Assembly: GCA_021532125.1 (NCBI GenBank)
Contig: JADYUX010000001.1
Location: forward strand, 124,001 to 188,000
Reading direction: 5' to 3'
Source: Arcanobacterium haemolyticum
GTDB lineage: Bacteria > Actinomycetota > Actinomycetes > Actinomycetales > Actinomycetaceae
DNA: 64,000 nucleotides
Positions 28,776 through 38,151 of the stretch are shown piece after piece; within the stretch, counting starts at the first letter, position 1; every line of letters begins with the position of its first letter. Both the position numbers and the translations under genes were made by a program. The notes below the pieces were generated by a model. The model was not told the DNA's origin, did not search any database, and was given only the letters and a program-made list of their open reading frames with translations.

Positions 28776-30656
28776 ATGAGCACTCCGAGTAACGACGCAA
28801 CACACGCTTCCCTCGAAGCTCCCGAAAATACGCCGGAAACACTCACTCCGCAGCGCCGAGTCTCATTCACGCCGGGAAAAATCACGATCACCGACGAGAT
28901 GAGCATCCCGTGGTTCTTCCGCAACATCGCCCAAGATAAGCCCGACCACGTCGCTGTCGAACGCAAATCCTCCATTAATACCTGGATGCCCGTTACATGG
29001 CGCCAGTTCGAGCAAGAGATCCGCGCCGTTGGCCGTGGACTCATCGCCCTGGGCATCCAGCCTGGCGATAACGTCGCCATCATGTCCCATACTCGCTACG
29101 AGTTCACCCTTTTCGACATGGCATTGTGGTGGGTCGGCGCGCACGGCATCCCGATCTACGAAACAGATTCCGCCGAACAGGCACGCTGGATCATTGAGGA
29201 TGCCCACATTCGCTTCGCGATTGCTGAGACGAAGCAAATGGCCGAACTCTTGGCTCCCTCCCAGAAGGAATTTGATTACTTCGAGCGCACATTCGTCATT
29301 GAGAACGACGCCCAGGGAACCATCTCCGCAATGGGCAAGCTGGAGGACGATGCCGAGATCGATCGCCGAATCGACGCTCTGCGCGCCGACGATCTTGCGA
29401 CGATCATTTACACCTCGGGCACAACTGGCAAGCCCAAAGGCGCCCGTCTCACTCATCGGAATCTACTTCACGTCGCGGTCAACGGACCTCTTGACGACAA
29501 TCTCTCGAAGCTGACAAACGGATACCAGCGCACACTCCTCTTCCTCCCCCTCGCCCATTCGTTTGCCCGTTTCATCAACATCATGGCGCTCTACTGCGGC
29601 ACAATCGTGGGCTACTCCCCCGATGCCCGCAACCTCGTGGCCGATATGAAGTCGTTTAAGCCGACATATATCCTGGCTGTGCCGCGTGTATTCGAGAAGA
29701 TCTACAACGCCGCCGACGCCAAGGCGGGTCGCGGCCTCAAGCTCAAACTCTTCCGCCACTATGCCAAGGTAGCTATTGCGTATTCTCGTGCCCTCGACAC
29801 CTCTGAGGGTCCGTCTGCGCGCCTGCGAGCTGAGCGCGAACTTGGCGATCGACTTGTCTATCAACAATTGCGCAGTATCTGCGGAGGTAACCTCAAGTAC
29901 GCAATTTCTGGCGGCGCGCCCCTCGGCGAGCGTCTCGGCCATTTCTTCCGAGGCGCAGGAATCACCGTCCTCGAAGGTTACGGCCTGACCGAAACGTCAG
30001 CTCCGACAGCCGTTAACGTTCCGGGAGCTATCCGCATTGGTTCGGTCGGCCGCGCATACCCCGGTTGCCGCGTCAGTACCGACGACGACGGTGAGATTCT
30101 CGTCAAGGGCGATCACGTATTCGTCGGCTACCACAACAATGAGGAAGCGACGAAGGAAACCTTCACTCCGGATGGGTGGTACCGTTCGGGCGATCTGGGA
30201 ACGATTGACGAAGAAGGCTACGTGTGGGTCACGGGCCGAAAGAAGGAACTCATTGTGACGGCCGGCGGTAAGAATGTTGCGCCCGCTGTCCTGGAGGATC
30301 GCCTGCGCGGACACCCGATCATTTCTCAGGTTGTCGTTGTCGGCGATCAAAAGCCGTTTATCTCTGCCCTCATCACTCTCGATCCAGAGATGCTTCCGGC
30401 ATGGCTGGAGAACCACGGCTTACCGTCGATGTCGGCATCGGATGCTGGTCGGGATGCCCAAGTCATCGCTGCCCTTGATCGTGCAGTGAAGCGGGCGAAC
30501 GAAGCTGTTTCACGCGCTGAATCGATCCGCAAGTTCGAGGTTCTTCCCATTGATTTCTCCGTGCAGAATGGCTACCTCACCCCGTCTCTCAAGGTGAAGC
30601 GTGCAGCAATTCTGCGTGACTTCGCGGATGTGATTGACAGGATTTACGAAAGCTAG
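28776..30656 (+). CDS. Long-chain fatty-acid--CoA ligase (AMP-forming)
   Basis: 626 residues. ANL-superfamily enzyme that activates fatty acids via acyl-adenylate. Motif IIYTSGTTGKPKGARLTH (A3), GYGLTETSAPTA (A5), WYRSGDLGTIDEEGYVWVTGRKKE (A7-A8) and the hinge are complete; the C-terminal catalytic lysine lies in NGYLTPSLKVKR. It resembles mycobacterial FadD15. About 45 residues precede the catalytic domain, reading PWFFRNIAQDKPDHVA. ATG 28776 is chosen over an in-frame TTG two codons upstream. Monocistronic by context; a hairpin follows the stop. Confidence 0.92.
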   Translation: MSTPSNDATHASLEAPENTPETLTPQRRVSFTPGKITITDEMSIPWFFRNIAQDKPDHVAVERKSSINTWMPVTWRQFEQEIRAVGRGLIALGIQPGDNVAIMSHTRYEFTLFDMALWWVGAHGIPIYETDSAEQARWIIEDAHIRFAIAETKQMAELLAPSQKEFDYFERTFVIENDAQGTISAMGKLEDDAEIDRRIDALRADDLATIIYTSGTTGKPKGARLTHRNLLHVAVNGPLDDNLSKLTNGYQRTLLFLPLAHSFARFINIMALYCGTIVGYSPDARNLVADMKSFKPTYILAVPRVFEKIYNAADAKAGRGLKLKLFRHYAKVAIAYSRALDTSEGPSARLRAERELGDRLVYQQLRSICGGNLKYAISGGAPLGERLGHFFRGAGITVLEGYGLTETSAPTAVNVPGAIRIGSVGRAYPGCRVSTDDDGEILVKGDHVFVGYHNNEEATKETFTPDGWYRSGDLGTIDEEGYVWVTGRKKELIVTAGGKNVAPAVLEDRLRGHPIISQVVVVGDQKPFISALITLDPEMLPAWLENHGLPSMSASDAGRDAQVIAALDRAVKRANEAVSRAESIRKFEVLPIDFSVQNGYLTPSLKVKRAAILRDFADVIDRIYES

Positions 30657-31144
30657 TCGCTCATCAGACGTCGAAGGGCGTGAGGGTATTTCCTCATGCC
30701 CTTCGACGATACACACCATGACGTCGTCAGCACCCCACACTTCCCAATCTCGTCGTGGCATAAGAGACACAGGGAAGTCACATCTGCTATTCGTGCAGAT
30801 TCCACGCGTACCAGTGATGGGTGCGGCGATAATGACGTGGGCATGTCGGGATCCGGTAATTCAAAGTCGTAAAGTAATTCGCCGTCGCTGTCGCACATGT
30901 CGCCATTGGCTAGCGGAGACGCCCTGTTCATCGCGGAGAGAAGCCGCTGCTCAGCTTGTTCATCGACATTCGCACGATTGGCAACAAGATGACGGCACAG
31001 CTCGCTCAGTATTGCGTCACTCCATCTCACGCCCAATATGCCAGCTAAATCGGCATAGAGGAGAAAAACTCTCAGCACACGCGAATAGAGAATATTCGTA
31101 TCTAAAACAACGATCACTCGGGCAGCCCAAGCTCGTTTTCTCAA
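30653..31144 (-). pseudogene. PIN-domain toxin remnant, frameshifted
   Basis: 163-residue open frame. The first 98 residues are a PIN nuclease N-terminus: VIVVLDTNILYSRVLRVFL (first acidic site), LGVRWSDAILSELCRHL, and ELPDPD where the family has DPDDRHV. After DPD the frame is lost; the family continuation (HVIIAAPITGTRG, then CDFPVSLMPRRDWEVWGADDVMV) appears in another minus-strand frame from about 30,845 to 30,700. A small indel near 30,843 therefore disrupts the gene. PIN proteins of this type cleave RNA in toxin-antitoxin pairs. Its end overlaps the fadD stop on the other strand. Confidence 0.75.
30669..30708 (+). terminator. Hairpin after the acyl-CoA ligase gene
   Basis: 17-base arms starting CGTCGAAGGGC (30669-30685 with 30692-30708), one mismatch, six-base loop, 13 bases after the stop. 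There is no T-tract on the plus strand. It lies inside the PIN pseudogene's last codons. Confidence 0.55.
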
Positions 31145-31194
31145 GCAATAAGATCCGCCAAGCCCGAATCCGTCCGCGAAGCTTCATCGCGTTG

Positions 31195-31492
31195 TCAACA
31201 TTCGATCGAATCTCGCGAAATTCGATAATGCGCCATCCGAAAGTCGAGACATCTCTGTTTCATGAGTTTGCACATCGTCGGCCGCGAAATTCGACGCACG
31301 AGAGCGGCCTCAGCCCGCAAAAGTTCGCCGCAATACTGCGAAATGACGACATCGTGCACTTAGCGCTTTCACTTCCATGAGCTCACTAAGCCACACGACC
31401 GTTTCGCGAGATAGCGTCACATGCACCGCATCGTCGTCTTCGCCAAGTGCCTCGCCCATAGCAACGACATCACGTTCGAGGACAGCATTCAT
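31195..31492 (-). pseudogene. Excisionase-type antitoxin remnant, frameshifted
   Basis: The open frame from ATG 31492 gives 60 residues: MNAVLERDVVAMGEALGEDD, then AVHVTLSRETVVWLSEL, the usual N-terminus of MerR/excisionase-type antitoxins paired with PIN toxins. It then goes out of frame. A second frame, from about 31,316 to 31,195, reads RAEAALVRRISRPTMCKLMK, then LDFRMAHYRISRDSIE, the expected HTH part. At least one frameshift separates the halves. The neighbour downstream is the PIN remnant, so the whole pair has decayed. Confidence 0.7.
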
Positions 31493-31576
31493 GCTTCACC
31501 GCTAACCGCAATAAGTGGAACACGTGTGGCAAATGAAGCCTTGGTAAATTGCCGTAGCATGTGCCCTTGGCGCAAA

Positions 31577-32233
31577 TTACAGCCGCAGCGCGTACCTATC
31601 AGGGCGCACAAGCGTAGAGCTCACGGCAAGGATTGGCGATTCGCCCCAGCACTGTTCAACGCTAAGACAGGTCGCCCCCACCTCAACTTCAAGGATTTTC
31701 GCGTCGCGCTCACCGGCCTGAGTGGCCGTGACAACTGTTCCGGTAGCAGGAACGTTGTACCCGTTGAGGATGTCGGAAACGGACTGGGAGAGCTTGTAAG
31801 CAAGGAGTCCCTCAAAAGCCGAGGCGACGGCCGTCGTCGTCTGAACCCCCACAACCTTCCCCTCAACGCTGCGCGCGTGGACGAGACGATAGACGAATGC
31901 ATCGGGATCAACCTCAAGGCCGGGTACGTCGTTTCCCGCTCGTTCAAGGGTCGCGGAAATGAGGTGCGCGCTCGTATCGCTCAGGACGTCGGCGTGTGAA
32001 CGCGAGCGCGGCGGCCCCGCGACGAATGTTCCCTTACCTCGATGGCCGACCGTGCGCCCTTCGTTGGCAAGCATTTCAAGTGCGCGCCGGACAGTCATGG
32101 GAGCGACATTGAAATCCTCGGCAAGCTGCGTTTCGCTTGCGAGTTTGTCGCCGGGATTCATCGTTTCAATGCGCTGAACTAGCGCCTCATACACGGCAGT
32201 ATATTTTGGCTTCATCGTCATTCTTCGCTTCAT
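31577..32233 (-). CDS. GntR-family (HutC/UTRA type) transcriptional regulator
   Basis: 218 residues. N-terminal winged helix YTAVYEALVQRIETMNPGDK, then LASETQLAEDFNVAPMTVRRALEML and GRGTFVAG-like GKGTFVAG; C-terminal UTRA ligand-binding domain (about residues 85-215) with VVGVQTTTAV and VEVGATCLSVEQ. ATG 32233 (AGGA upstream) is used; ATGs at 32221 and 32215 are alternatives that keep the HTH. It is divergent from the hydrolase-transporter operon, and probably represses it until a small effector, likely a transported compound, binds. Confidence 0.88.
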   Translation of the reverse strand: MKRRMTMKPKYTAVYEALVQRIETMNPGDKLASETQLAEDFNVAPMTVRRALEMLANEGRTVGHRGKGTFVAGPPRSRSHADVLSDTSAHLISATLERAGNDVPGLEVDPDAFVYRLVHARSVEGKVVGVQTTTAVASAFEGLLAYKLSQSVSDILNGYNVPATGTVVTATQAGERDAKILEVEVGATCLSVEQCWGESPILAVSSTLVRPDRYALRL

Positions 32234-32300
32234 GAGATCCTGTGATGCGCTGAGGACTCTATGGTCACCAACGCCCAAGAAATCCTCAACTCTAGTAAAT

Positions 32301-32374
32301 ACCCTAGGTGAATCGGCAGAACATTGACAAGACCCCCACAACCACTCTAGGGTTATTTTCACCAACCATAGGTG
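32301..32374 (+). promoter_or_regulatory. Promoter and likely GntR operators of the hydrolase-MFS operon
   Basis: TTGACA (32324-32329), an 18-base spacer and TAGGGT (32348-32353) form a good promoter. ACCCTAGGTG (32301-32310) recurs as ACCATAGGTG (32365-32374), and the inverted ACCCTAG lies on the -10 (CTAGGGT, 32347-32353). Sites at the -10 and just downstream fit repression by the adjacent GntR protein. Confidence 0.5.
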
Positions 32375-32393
32375 TTTGGGTTTGGAGGTAACG

Positions 32394-34097
32394 ATGCCAC
32401 AACACCGTCTCTCACGCATCATCAGCGGTACTCGCACGCGCGGCACGATCGTCGCTCTGCACGGCGTCACCGACAGCGCCGCGTCCCTTTCGGACATCGC
32501 CAGCCACTGGAAGCACGAATGGGAAGTCATTTGTCTTGATTCGCTCGGGCATGGACTTTCGCCTGAATTTAGCGACGACGAACTTCACTCTCCTTTCGAT
32601 GCTCTAAGCGCTTACGCCCTCACAGAGATCGCTCAAGCCGTCCGCAACTCTGGCGCTCCCGTTGTCATCTACGGACACTCCCTCGGTGGAGCAATCGCAA
32701 CAACAATCGCACGCCGATACCCGGAGCTCGTGCGCGCCCTCATCCTCGACGATCCAGCACTCCTCACGGACGAACAGATCGCTCTTTACGCATCGTCAGC
32801 CCAGCAGCTCGCCGAACGCCAGGATCTCGTCTCAGCACACGTTGGCGATGCCATCGTCGAACTCATGAAGAGCTACCCGAACTGGCCGCCTGCAGAGTAT
32901 GGTCCGTGGGCTCAAGGAAAAGTTCTCGTCGATCGAGCCTTCGTACGCACAGGCATCGTCGGCACACCCCGCGCAGACCTCCTCGATAGCCTCACGGTTC
33001 CCACCTTGCTCGTCACGGGAGATGCAGACGATGTCCTCATCGGGCAAGAAGGGCTATCCGCCATCCAGAACAACCCCCACATTCACGGCGTCCTTATCCC
33101 TCACGCCACACACACCGTTCGCCGCGATCAACCAGCAACCTTCTACGAGCGCGCCGACTCCTTCCTCGATTCTCTCCCGCCAATCGAACGGCCAGACGCT
33201 TATATTGTCGACGAACTTGCCCACGTTCCTGGAGCCACTCCCCCGCAAACAACATGGGACGTACCCGCCCTGCGCGAACGCGGCGACAAGCTTCTCGGAG
33301 ATCCATTCCCGGACGACCCAGAAATCATCCGCGAAACGATCGAGTGGAACGGCGTTCCTATGTGCGTGAACCGCCCTGCCGAGGGCGAGATTCGCGCGGC
33401 CGTACTCTCGATCCATGGCGGCGGCTTCATCGCGGGCCGCGCTCGCTTCGATGACGAGCGTAACTCCGCCCTCAGCAAGCTCGTCGGCTCGGCCCTCGTC
33501 GTCAGCCCCGACTACCGACTCGCACCCGAGCATCCCTTCCCCGCTGGCGTCGAAGATTGCCTCGCGGCATGGGATTACCTAGCGCAGGAAGCACCCGGAG
33601 TGCCGATCATCATCTACGGCGACTCCGCCGGAGCTGGCCTCAGCCAACAAATCATTCAAGCTACGGCTCGTGCTGGAGTCCAACGCCGCCTCGACGCCGT
33701 CATCGCCATCGAGCCCTGCATTGATCCGGAGATGTACGCCCTCTCGTACACCACCTGTAAGGACGGGCCACTCTGGACAGCCGAAGCAGCGAAATATGCA
33801 TGGGCACACTACCTCGGAAAGAACACACATCCTTACGAGGTCTACGGCGCTGCGAGCATCGTGCGCGACATCATGCCACCTACGCTCGTCGTCGTTAATC
33901 CCACTGATCCTCTCCGCGACGAAGGGATCGGTTGGGCAACCTCCCTCGCCGATGCGAGCATTCCGGTCGAGCTCCACATGCTTCCTGGAACTATCCACGG
34001 CACGCCCGCAACGATCGGCACACGCACATGGGACAACCTGTGCACCCTCATTTCCACATTCCTCACGCCACTGACTGCAACAGGAGATAACAACTAA
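32394..34097 (+). CDS. Fusion of two alpha/beta-hydrolase domains
   Basis: 567 residues. The N-terminal domain (about 15-270) is a classic alpha/beta hydrolase: LHGVTDSA, nucleophile elbow YGHSLGGAIA (Ser), and late His in PHATHTVRRD. The second domain (about 310-565) is of the hormone-sensitive-lipase type, with the oxyanion loop LSIHGGGFIAG, nucleophile YGDSAGAGLS, and LVVVNPTDPLRDEG and MLPGTIHG carrying Asp and His. Both triads look intact. Start ATG 32394 has GGAGGT five bases upstream. Its stop overlaps the MFS start, so the two are coupled. Function is probably an esterase or acyl-hydrolase pair; substrate unknown. Confidence 0.85.
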   Translation: MPQHRLSRIISGTRTRGTIVALHGVTDSAASLSDIASHWKHEWEVICLDSLGHGLSPEFSDDELHSPFDALSAYALTEIAQAVRNSGAPVVIYGHSLGGAIATTIARRYPELVRALILDDPALLTDEQIALYASSAQQLAERQDLVSAHVGDAIVELMKSYPNWPPAEYGPWAQGKVLVDRAFVRTGIVGTPRADLLDSLTVPTLLVTGDADDVLIGQEGLSAIQNNPHIHGVLIPHATHTVRRDQPATFYERADSFLDSLPPIERPDAYIVDELAHVPGATPPQTTWDVPALRERGDKLLGDPFPDDPEIIRETIEWNGVPMCVNRPAEGEIRAAVLSIHGGGFIAGRARFDDERNSALSKLVGSALVVSPDYRLAPEHPFPAGVEDCLAAWDYLAQEAPGVPIIIYGDSAGAGLSQQIIQATARAGVQRRLDAVIAIEPCIDPEMYALSYTTCKDGPLWTAEAAKYAWAHYLGKNTHPYEVYGAASIVRDIMPPTLVVVNPTDPLRDEGIGWATSLADASIPVELHMLPGTIHGTPATIGTRTWDNLCTLISTFLTPLTATGDNN

Positions 34098-35503
34098 TGG
34101 CATCCAATAACAAACTACTTCAGGTGTCGGTGGCCGCCGCACTTGGAGGATTCCTCTTCGGCTTCGACGTGGCCGTCATCAACGGCACCGTCGGTTCCTT
34201 CTCTGGAACCGAGACCGGTTTCGGCCTCGACTCCCTCATGACGGGTGTCGTCGTCTCTATCGTGAGCCTCGGCGCCGCAGTGGGCGCTCTCATCGCCGGC
34301 GGTGCCGCTAACCGCTTCGGCCGCGTGCGCGTCATGATCACTGCTGCGATCCTCTTCGCAATTTCTGCACTCATGTCCGGCCTCTCGTTCGATGTGTGGT
34401 CGCTCATCGGGTGGCGTCTTGTTGGCGGTCTTGGTGTTGGCATCGCCGCTGTTATCGCACCGGCATATATCGCAGAAATCGCTCCGGCTGATAAGCGTGG
34501 ACGCCTCGGCACACTCCAGCAGCTTGCCATTGCTGTGGGAATTTTCGGTGCATTTATCTCCAACTTCATCCTCGTGAAGCTCACCGGTTCAGCCGATGCA
34601 ACCGCACTCTTTGGCCTCACAACCTGGCGTTGGATGTTCATCGTCGAGCTCGTTCCAGCTCTTCTCTATGGCCTGTTCGTCCTGCGTTTGCCTGAATCGC
34701 CTCGTTACCTCGTATCGATTAATCGCGACGAGGAAGCCGCCCGCATTATCGCAGAGACCGGCGCTGATTCCGATCCTGAGGGTCGCGTCCGTGAAATCAA
34801 GAAGTCGCTTGCCACTGACCATCGCCCGCGTTTCTCGGATCTCAAAGATCCGAAGTACGGCCTTCGCCCGGTTGTGTGGGTTGCTCTAGCTTTTGCCTTC
34901 CTCATCCAGATGGCCGGTATCAACAATGTCCTTCTCTACGCCACAGAATTGTGGGAGACGGTCGGATTCACGGGCAACACCGCCGTGTTTATTCCGGTTG
35001 TTACCTCGGTCATCGGTATTGTCATGACCCTCATCGGCATGGCCGTCATCGATCGTGTTGGGCGCCGCCCGCTCCTCCTCTGGGGTGCTGTGGGCATGTT
35101 CGCCATGATGATCCTCTCTGCAGTTTCGTTCATGCAGGGCGAGATCACTCCTGAGGGCACACTGAACCTCACGGGCGTGTGGGCAGCAATTGCGCTTATT
35201 GCAGTCCACGCCGTCTACGTCATTTTCTGTGGCACCTGGGGTGTTGTTTTGTGGGTCTTCCTCGGCGAGATTTTCCCGAACCAGATCCGTACGGCCGGCC
35301 TTGGCCTCGCCACCACTGGTAACTGGATCGGCGGCACGCTTGTCACGTTGCTTTTCCCTGTCCTGATGCAGCATCTCGGCCTAGCTGGCACCTACTTCTC
35401 GTATGCGGTTGTCGCGGCCATCCTCATCTGGCTTGTGGCACGCCATATCCCGGAGACGAAGGGCGTCGAGCTTGAAGATATGAGCTACGAAGCGCACAAG
35501 TAG
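34097..35503 (+). CDS. MFS sugar:proton symporter
   Basis: 468 residues, 12 transmembrane segments. Sugar-porter family: GGFLFGFDVAVINGTVG (TM1), RFGRVRVM (motif A), PESPRYLVS at the TM6-loop boundary, DRVGRRPLLL (second motif A) and PETKGVELEDM at the C-terminus, like XylE/GlcP proteins. The substrate cannot be fixed; the coupled double hydrolase suggests a carbohydrate or acylated sugar. Its ATG overlaps the hydrolase stop (TAATG). Followed by a strong terminator. Confidence 0.9.
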   Translation: MASNNKLLQVSVAAALGGFLFGFDVAVINGTVGSFSGTETGFGLDSLMTGVVVSIVSLGAAVGALIAGGAANRFGRVRVMITAAILFAISALMSGLSFDVWSLIGWRLVGGLGVGIAAVIAPAYIAEIAPADKRGRLGTLQQLAIAVGIFGAFISNFILVKLTGSADATALFGLTTWRWMFIVELVPALLYGLFVLRLPESPRYLVSINRDEEAARIIAETGADSDPEGRVREIKKSLATDHRPRFSDLKDPKYGLRPVVWVALAFAFLIQMAGINNVLLYATELWETVGFTGNTAVFIPVVTSVIGIVMTLIGMAVIDRVGRRPLLLWGAVGMFAMMILSAVSFMQGEITPEGTLNLTGVWAAIALIAVHAVYVIFCGTWGVVLWVFLGEIFPNQIRTAGLGLATTGNWIGGTLVTLLFPVLMQHLGLAGTYFSYAVVAAILIWLVARHIPETKGVELEDMSYEAHK

Positions 35504-35521
35504 TTGTGGGTTTCACGACGA

Positions 35522-35560
35522 GTGGGTGGGTGGTCACGGCCGCCCACCCACCTTTTATTT
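35522..35560 (+). terminator. Rho-independent terminator of the hydrolase-MFS operon
   Basis: GTGGGTGGG (35522-35530) pairs with CCCACCCAC (35543-35551), followed by CTTTTATTT, 18 bases after the MFS stop. Confidence 0.85.
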
Positions 35561-35641
35561 CCGGGCCATTGACGACGAAACAGCGCCTCACCTGGGAATG
35601 AGCGAGTTACTCACCGACGTAACGTCATTCAAGCGGGCTCG

Positions 35642-35959
35642 TTATTCGTCGTCCTGAGTCGCAGCGATTTCTTCGTGGTGACGGATAACTTCAGCTACAA
35701 CAAACTTGAGGAATTTCTCAGCAAAAACCGGATCGAGCCCTGAATCCTCCGCCAATGAACGCAAACGAGCGATCTGGCGTTCCTCACGGCCAGGATCAGA
35801 GGGCGGGAGCGCATGCTTTGCCTTGAACTGACCGACCTTCTGAGTACAGCGGAAGCGTTCAGCAAGGATATGAATGAGGGCAGCGTCCAGGTTATCGATC
35901 GTGTGGCGATAGGCAGCGAGCTCGGCAGGAATGTCCCATGCTTCAGTCTTATCGCTCAC
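35642..35959 (-). CDS. Chorismate mutase (AroQ type)
   Basis: 105 residues. Rearranges chorismate to prephenate for Phe/Tyr synthesis. All-helical AroQ fold: ELAAYRHTIDNLDAALIHIL, ERFRCTQKVGQFKAKHAL (active-site Arg and Lys), GREERQIARL and EVIRHHEEI. Start is GTG 35959 with GGGGAG eight bases upstream. It is 21 bases downstream of clpX on the same strand, so it is probably co-transcribed with it. Confidence 0.85.
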   Translation of the reverse strand: MSDKTEAWDIPAELAAYRHTIDNLDAALIHILAERFRCTQKVGQFKAKHALPPSDPGREERQIARLRSLAEDSGLDPVFAEKFLKFVVAEVIRHHEEIAATQDDE

Positions 35960-35980
35960 GGCATTCTCCCCTCACGATGC

Positions 35981-37246
35981 TTATGCACTTCGGCTTGACG
36001 ACTTCTTCTTTAAGACCAGTTTAGGTTGTGCGTTTCCTGCAACTGCAGCCGTATCATAAACAACCTCAGCGACATCCGAACGTGACGGCAGCTCGAACAT
36101 CTGCTCCCTCAAAAGCGATTCGAGAATTGCCCGCAGCCCACGCGCACCGGTGCCACGAGAAATAGCCTCATGTGCAATCTCGTGTAGGCCATCGTCGGTA
36201 ATCGTCAAACGCACTTTGTCGAGGTCGAACATCTTTTGGTACTGCCGGACAAGAGCATTCTTTGGCTTCGTCAGAATATCAACGAGGTCGTCCTCGTCTA
36301 GCGCTTCAACTGTTGCAAGCACAGGGAGTCGGCCTACCAATTCCGGAATCAAACCAAACTTGTGGAGATCATCCGGAGTGACGTCACTCATGATATTCGC
36401 AGCCGACTCCGCATCGTGGAGCTCCGCTCCAAATCCAATGCCACGGCGCCCTGCTCGGGACGAAATAATATCCTCAATACCAGCAAAAGCACCCGCGCAA
36501 ATAAAGAGAATATTCGACGTATCGATGTGGATAAGATCCTGCTGCGGATGCTTACGCCCGCCCTGCGGAGGAACCGAAGCCACAGTGCCCTCGATAATTT
36601 TCAGGAGAGCCTGCTGTACGCCTTCACCCGAAACATCGCGCGTAATCGACGGGTTCTCCGACTTCCGTGAAATCTTATCGATCTCGTCGATATAGATAAT
36701 GCCCATCTCGGCGCGCTTGACATCATCGTCGGCCGCCTGAATGAGTTTGAGGAGAATGTTCTCCACATCCTCACCCACATAGCCTGCCTCTGTGAGAGCC
36801 GTGGCATCGACGATCGTAAATGGCACGTCGAGCATGCGTGCAAGAGACTGAGCCAAGTACGTTTTTCCAGTGCCCGTTGGACCGATGAGAAGAATATTTG
36901 ATTTACCGATCTCGACATCGTCGTCGCCTTGGCTCCGCGGACTATTCTGTGCACGTACGCGTTTGTAATGGTTGTATACCGCAACCGAAAGCGTGCGTTT
37001 CGCCCCTGTTTGGCCAACAACGTATTCGTCGAGAAATGCGGCAATCTCCTGAGGCTTAGGAAGGGCATCGAGGGAGAAGTCAGACTTCTCAGCGCTGAGT
37101 TCTTCAGCGATGATCTCGTTGCACAGCTCCACGCACTCGTTGCAGATGTAAACGCCAGAACCCGTGATGAGTTTCTTCACCTGGCGCTGACTCTTCTGAC
37201 AGAACGAGCACTTGAGCATATCCGCTGCGTCTGCAGTACGGGGCAT
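35981..37246 (-). CDS. clpX: ATP-dependent Clp protease ATP-binding subunit ClpX
   Basis: 421 residues. AAA+ unfoldase feeding ClpP. The N-terminal zinc-binding domain has CSFCQK and CNECVE (C13, C16, C35, C38), for substrate recognition. Walker [16 protein letters not shown], Walker [11 protein letters not shown], the pore loop YVGEDVEN, and [13 protein letters not shown] with [10 protein letters not shown] complete the module. The ATG follows GAGGGAG. It lies 185 bases downstream of clpP2, with a hairpin between. Confidence 0.97.
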   Translation of the reverse strand: MPRTADAADMLKCSFCQKSQRQVKKLITGSGVYICNECVELCNEIIAEELSAEKSDFSLDALPKPQEIAAFLDEYVVGQTGAKRTLSVAVYNHYKRVRAQNSPRSQGDDDVEIGKSNILLIGPTGTGKTYLAQSLARMLDVPFTIVDATALTEAGYVGEDVENILLKLIQAADDDVKRAEMGIIYIDEIDKISRKSENPSITRDVSGEGVQQALLKIIEGTVASVPPQGGRKHPQQDLIHIDTSNILFICAGAFAGIEDIISSRAGRRGIGFGAELHDAESAANIMSDVTPDDLHKFGLIPELVGRLPVLATVEALDEDDLVDILTKPKNALVRQYQKMFDLDKVRLTITDDGLHEIAHEAISRGTGARGLRAILESLLREQMFELPSRSDVAEVVYDTAAVAGNAQPKLVLKKKSSSRSA

Positions 37247-37387
37247 TCAGACTCCCTCAGTTTGGGCGGCCCTGGCGCCGCACACCTATTTCACACCATC
37301 GCATAGGCGAAGTCACGTGCCCACGCGGTACGTCTGCCGTGAAGCCGGACGCTCAGCCACGGGAAACTCCACCATGGAAAACACGTA

Positions 37388-37417
37388 GCGGGCCCCGCAC
37401 AAGAATGCAGAGCCCGC
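37388..37417 (-). terminator. Hairpin after clpP2
   Basis: GCGGGC (37388-37393) pairs with GCCCGC (37412-37417), 15 bases after the clpP2 stop; a TTTT run follows on the minus strand after six bases. Partial read-through into clpX is possible. Confidence 0.5.
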
Positions 37418-37431
37418 CACCAGTTGTGGAT

Positions 37432-38151
37432 TTATGCTTCGCGTTTGATCTTGCGGGATACAAGAACTTCGTCGACGAGGCCGTATTCCTTCGCCTGCTG
37501 AGCGGTGAGGATCTTATCGCGCTGGATATCCTTCGCGATCTCCTCCGACGTTTTACCCGAATGATGCGCAAGCGTATCGCAGAGCCAATCATTCATACGG
37601 TCGAGCTCGTCAGCAATGATCGCGATATCGGAAGCCTGCCCTTGCATACCCTCCATCGCAGGCTGATGAATAAGCACGCGAGCGTTGGGAAGGGCGAGGC
37701 GACGGCCGGGGCTACCTGCAGCGAGAAGCACCGCTGCAGCGGAAGCCGCCTGGCCGAGACAGACCGTCTGAATCTCGGGACGGATGTACTGCATCGTGTC
37801 ATAGATTGCCGTGAGTGCCGTGAAAGATCCACCAGGAGAATTGATGTACATCGTGATCGGCGAATCCGGGTCCATCGATTCCAGAACAAGGAGCTGAGCC
37901 ATGATGTCATCCGCCGAAGCGTCGTCCACCTGGACCCCGAGGAAGATAATGCGGTCCTCGAAAAGCTTGGCGTACGGATCTTGCCGCTTGTAGCCGTAGG
38001 GCGTGCGCTCTTCGAAATTCGGCAGAACGTATCGCGATGTTGGCATAGCCGGTGCTGTACCGCCAGGCATCTGGAGGTTCGGCATAGCGCCCGCCATCAT
38101 CGAGGGCAAGTTTCCTGCAGCATTAAAATTCATCGTCATTGTGTGCCTCAT
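37432..38151 (-). CDS. clpP2: ATP-dependent Clp protease proteolytic subunit ClpP2
   Basis: 239 residues. Serine protease that assembles with ClpP1 into a mixed tetradecamer in actinobacteria. Ser137 in [16 protein letters not shown] and His162 in [10 protein letters not shown] are the catalytic pair; the Asp lies in the region before [22 protein letters not shown]. The N-terminal 40 residues are probably a propeptide. The start ATG 38151 overlaps the clpP1 stop (ATGA), and ATGs at 38139 and 38133 are alternatives. Confidence 0.95.
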   Translation of the reverse strand: MRHTMTMNFNAAGNLPSMMAGAMPNLQMPGGTAPAMPTSRYVLPNFEERTPYGYKRQDPYAKLFEDRIIFLGVQVDDASADDIMAQLLVLESMDPDSPITMYINSPGGSFTALTAIYDTMQYIRPEIQTVCLGQAASAAAVLLAAGSPGRRLALPNARVLIHQPAMEGMQGQASDIAIIADELDRMNDWLCDTLAHHSGKTSEEIAKDIQRDKILTAQQAKEYGLVDEVLVSRKIKREA

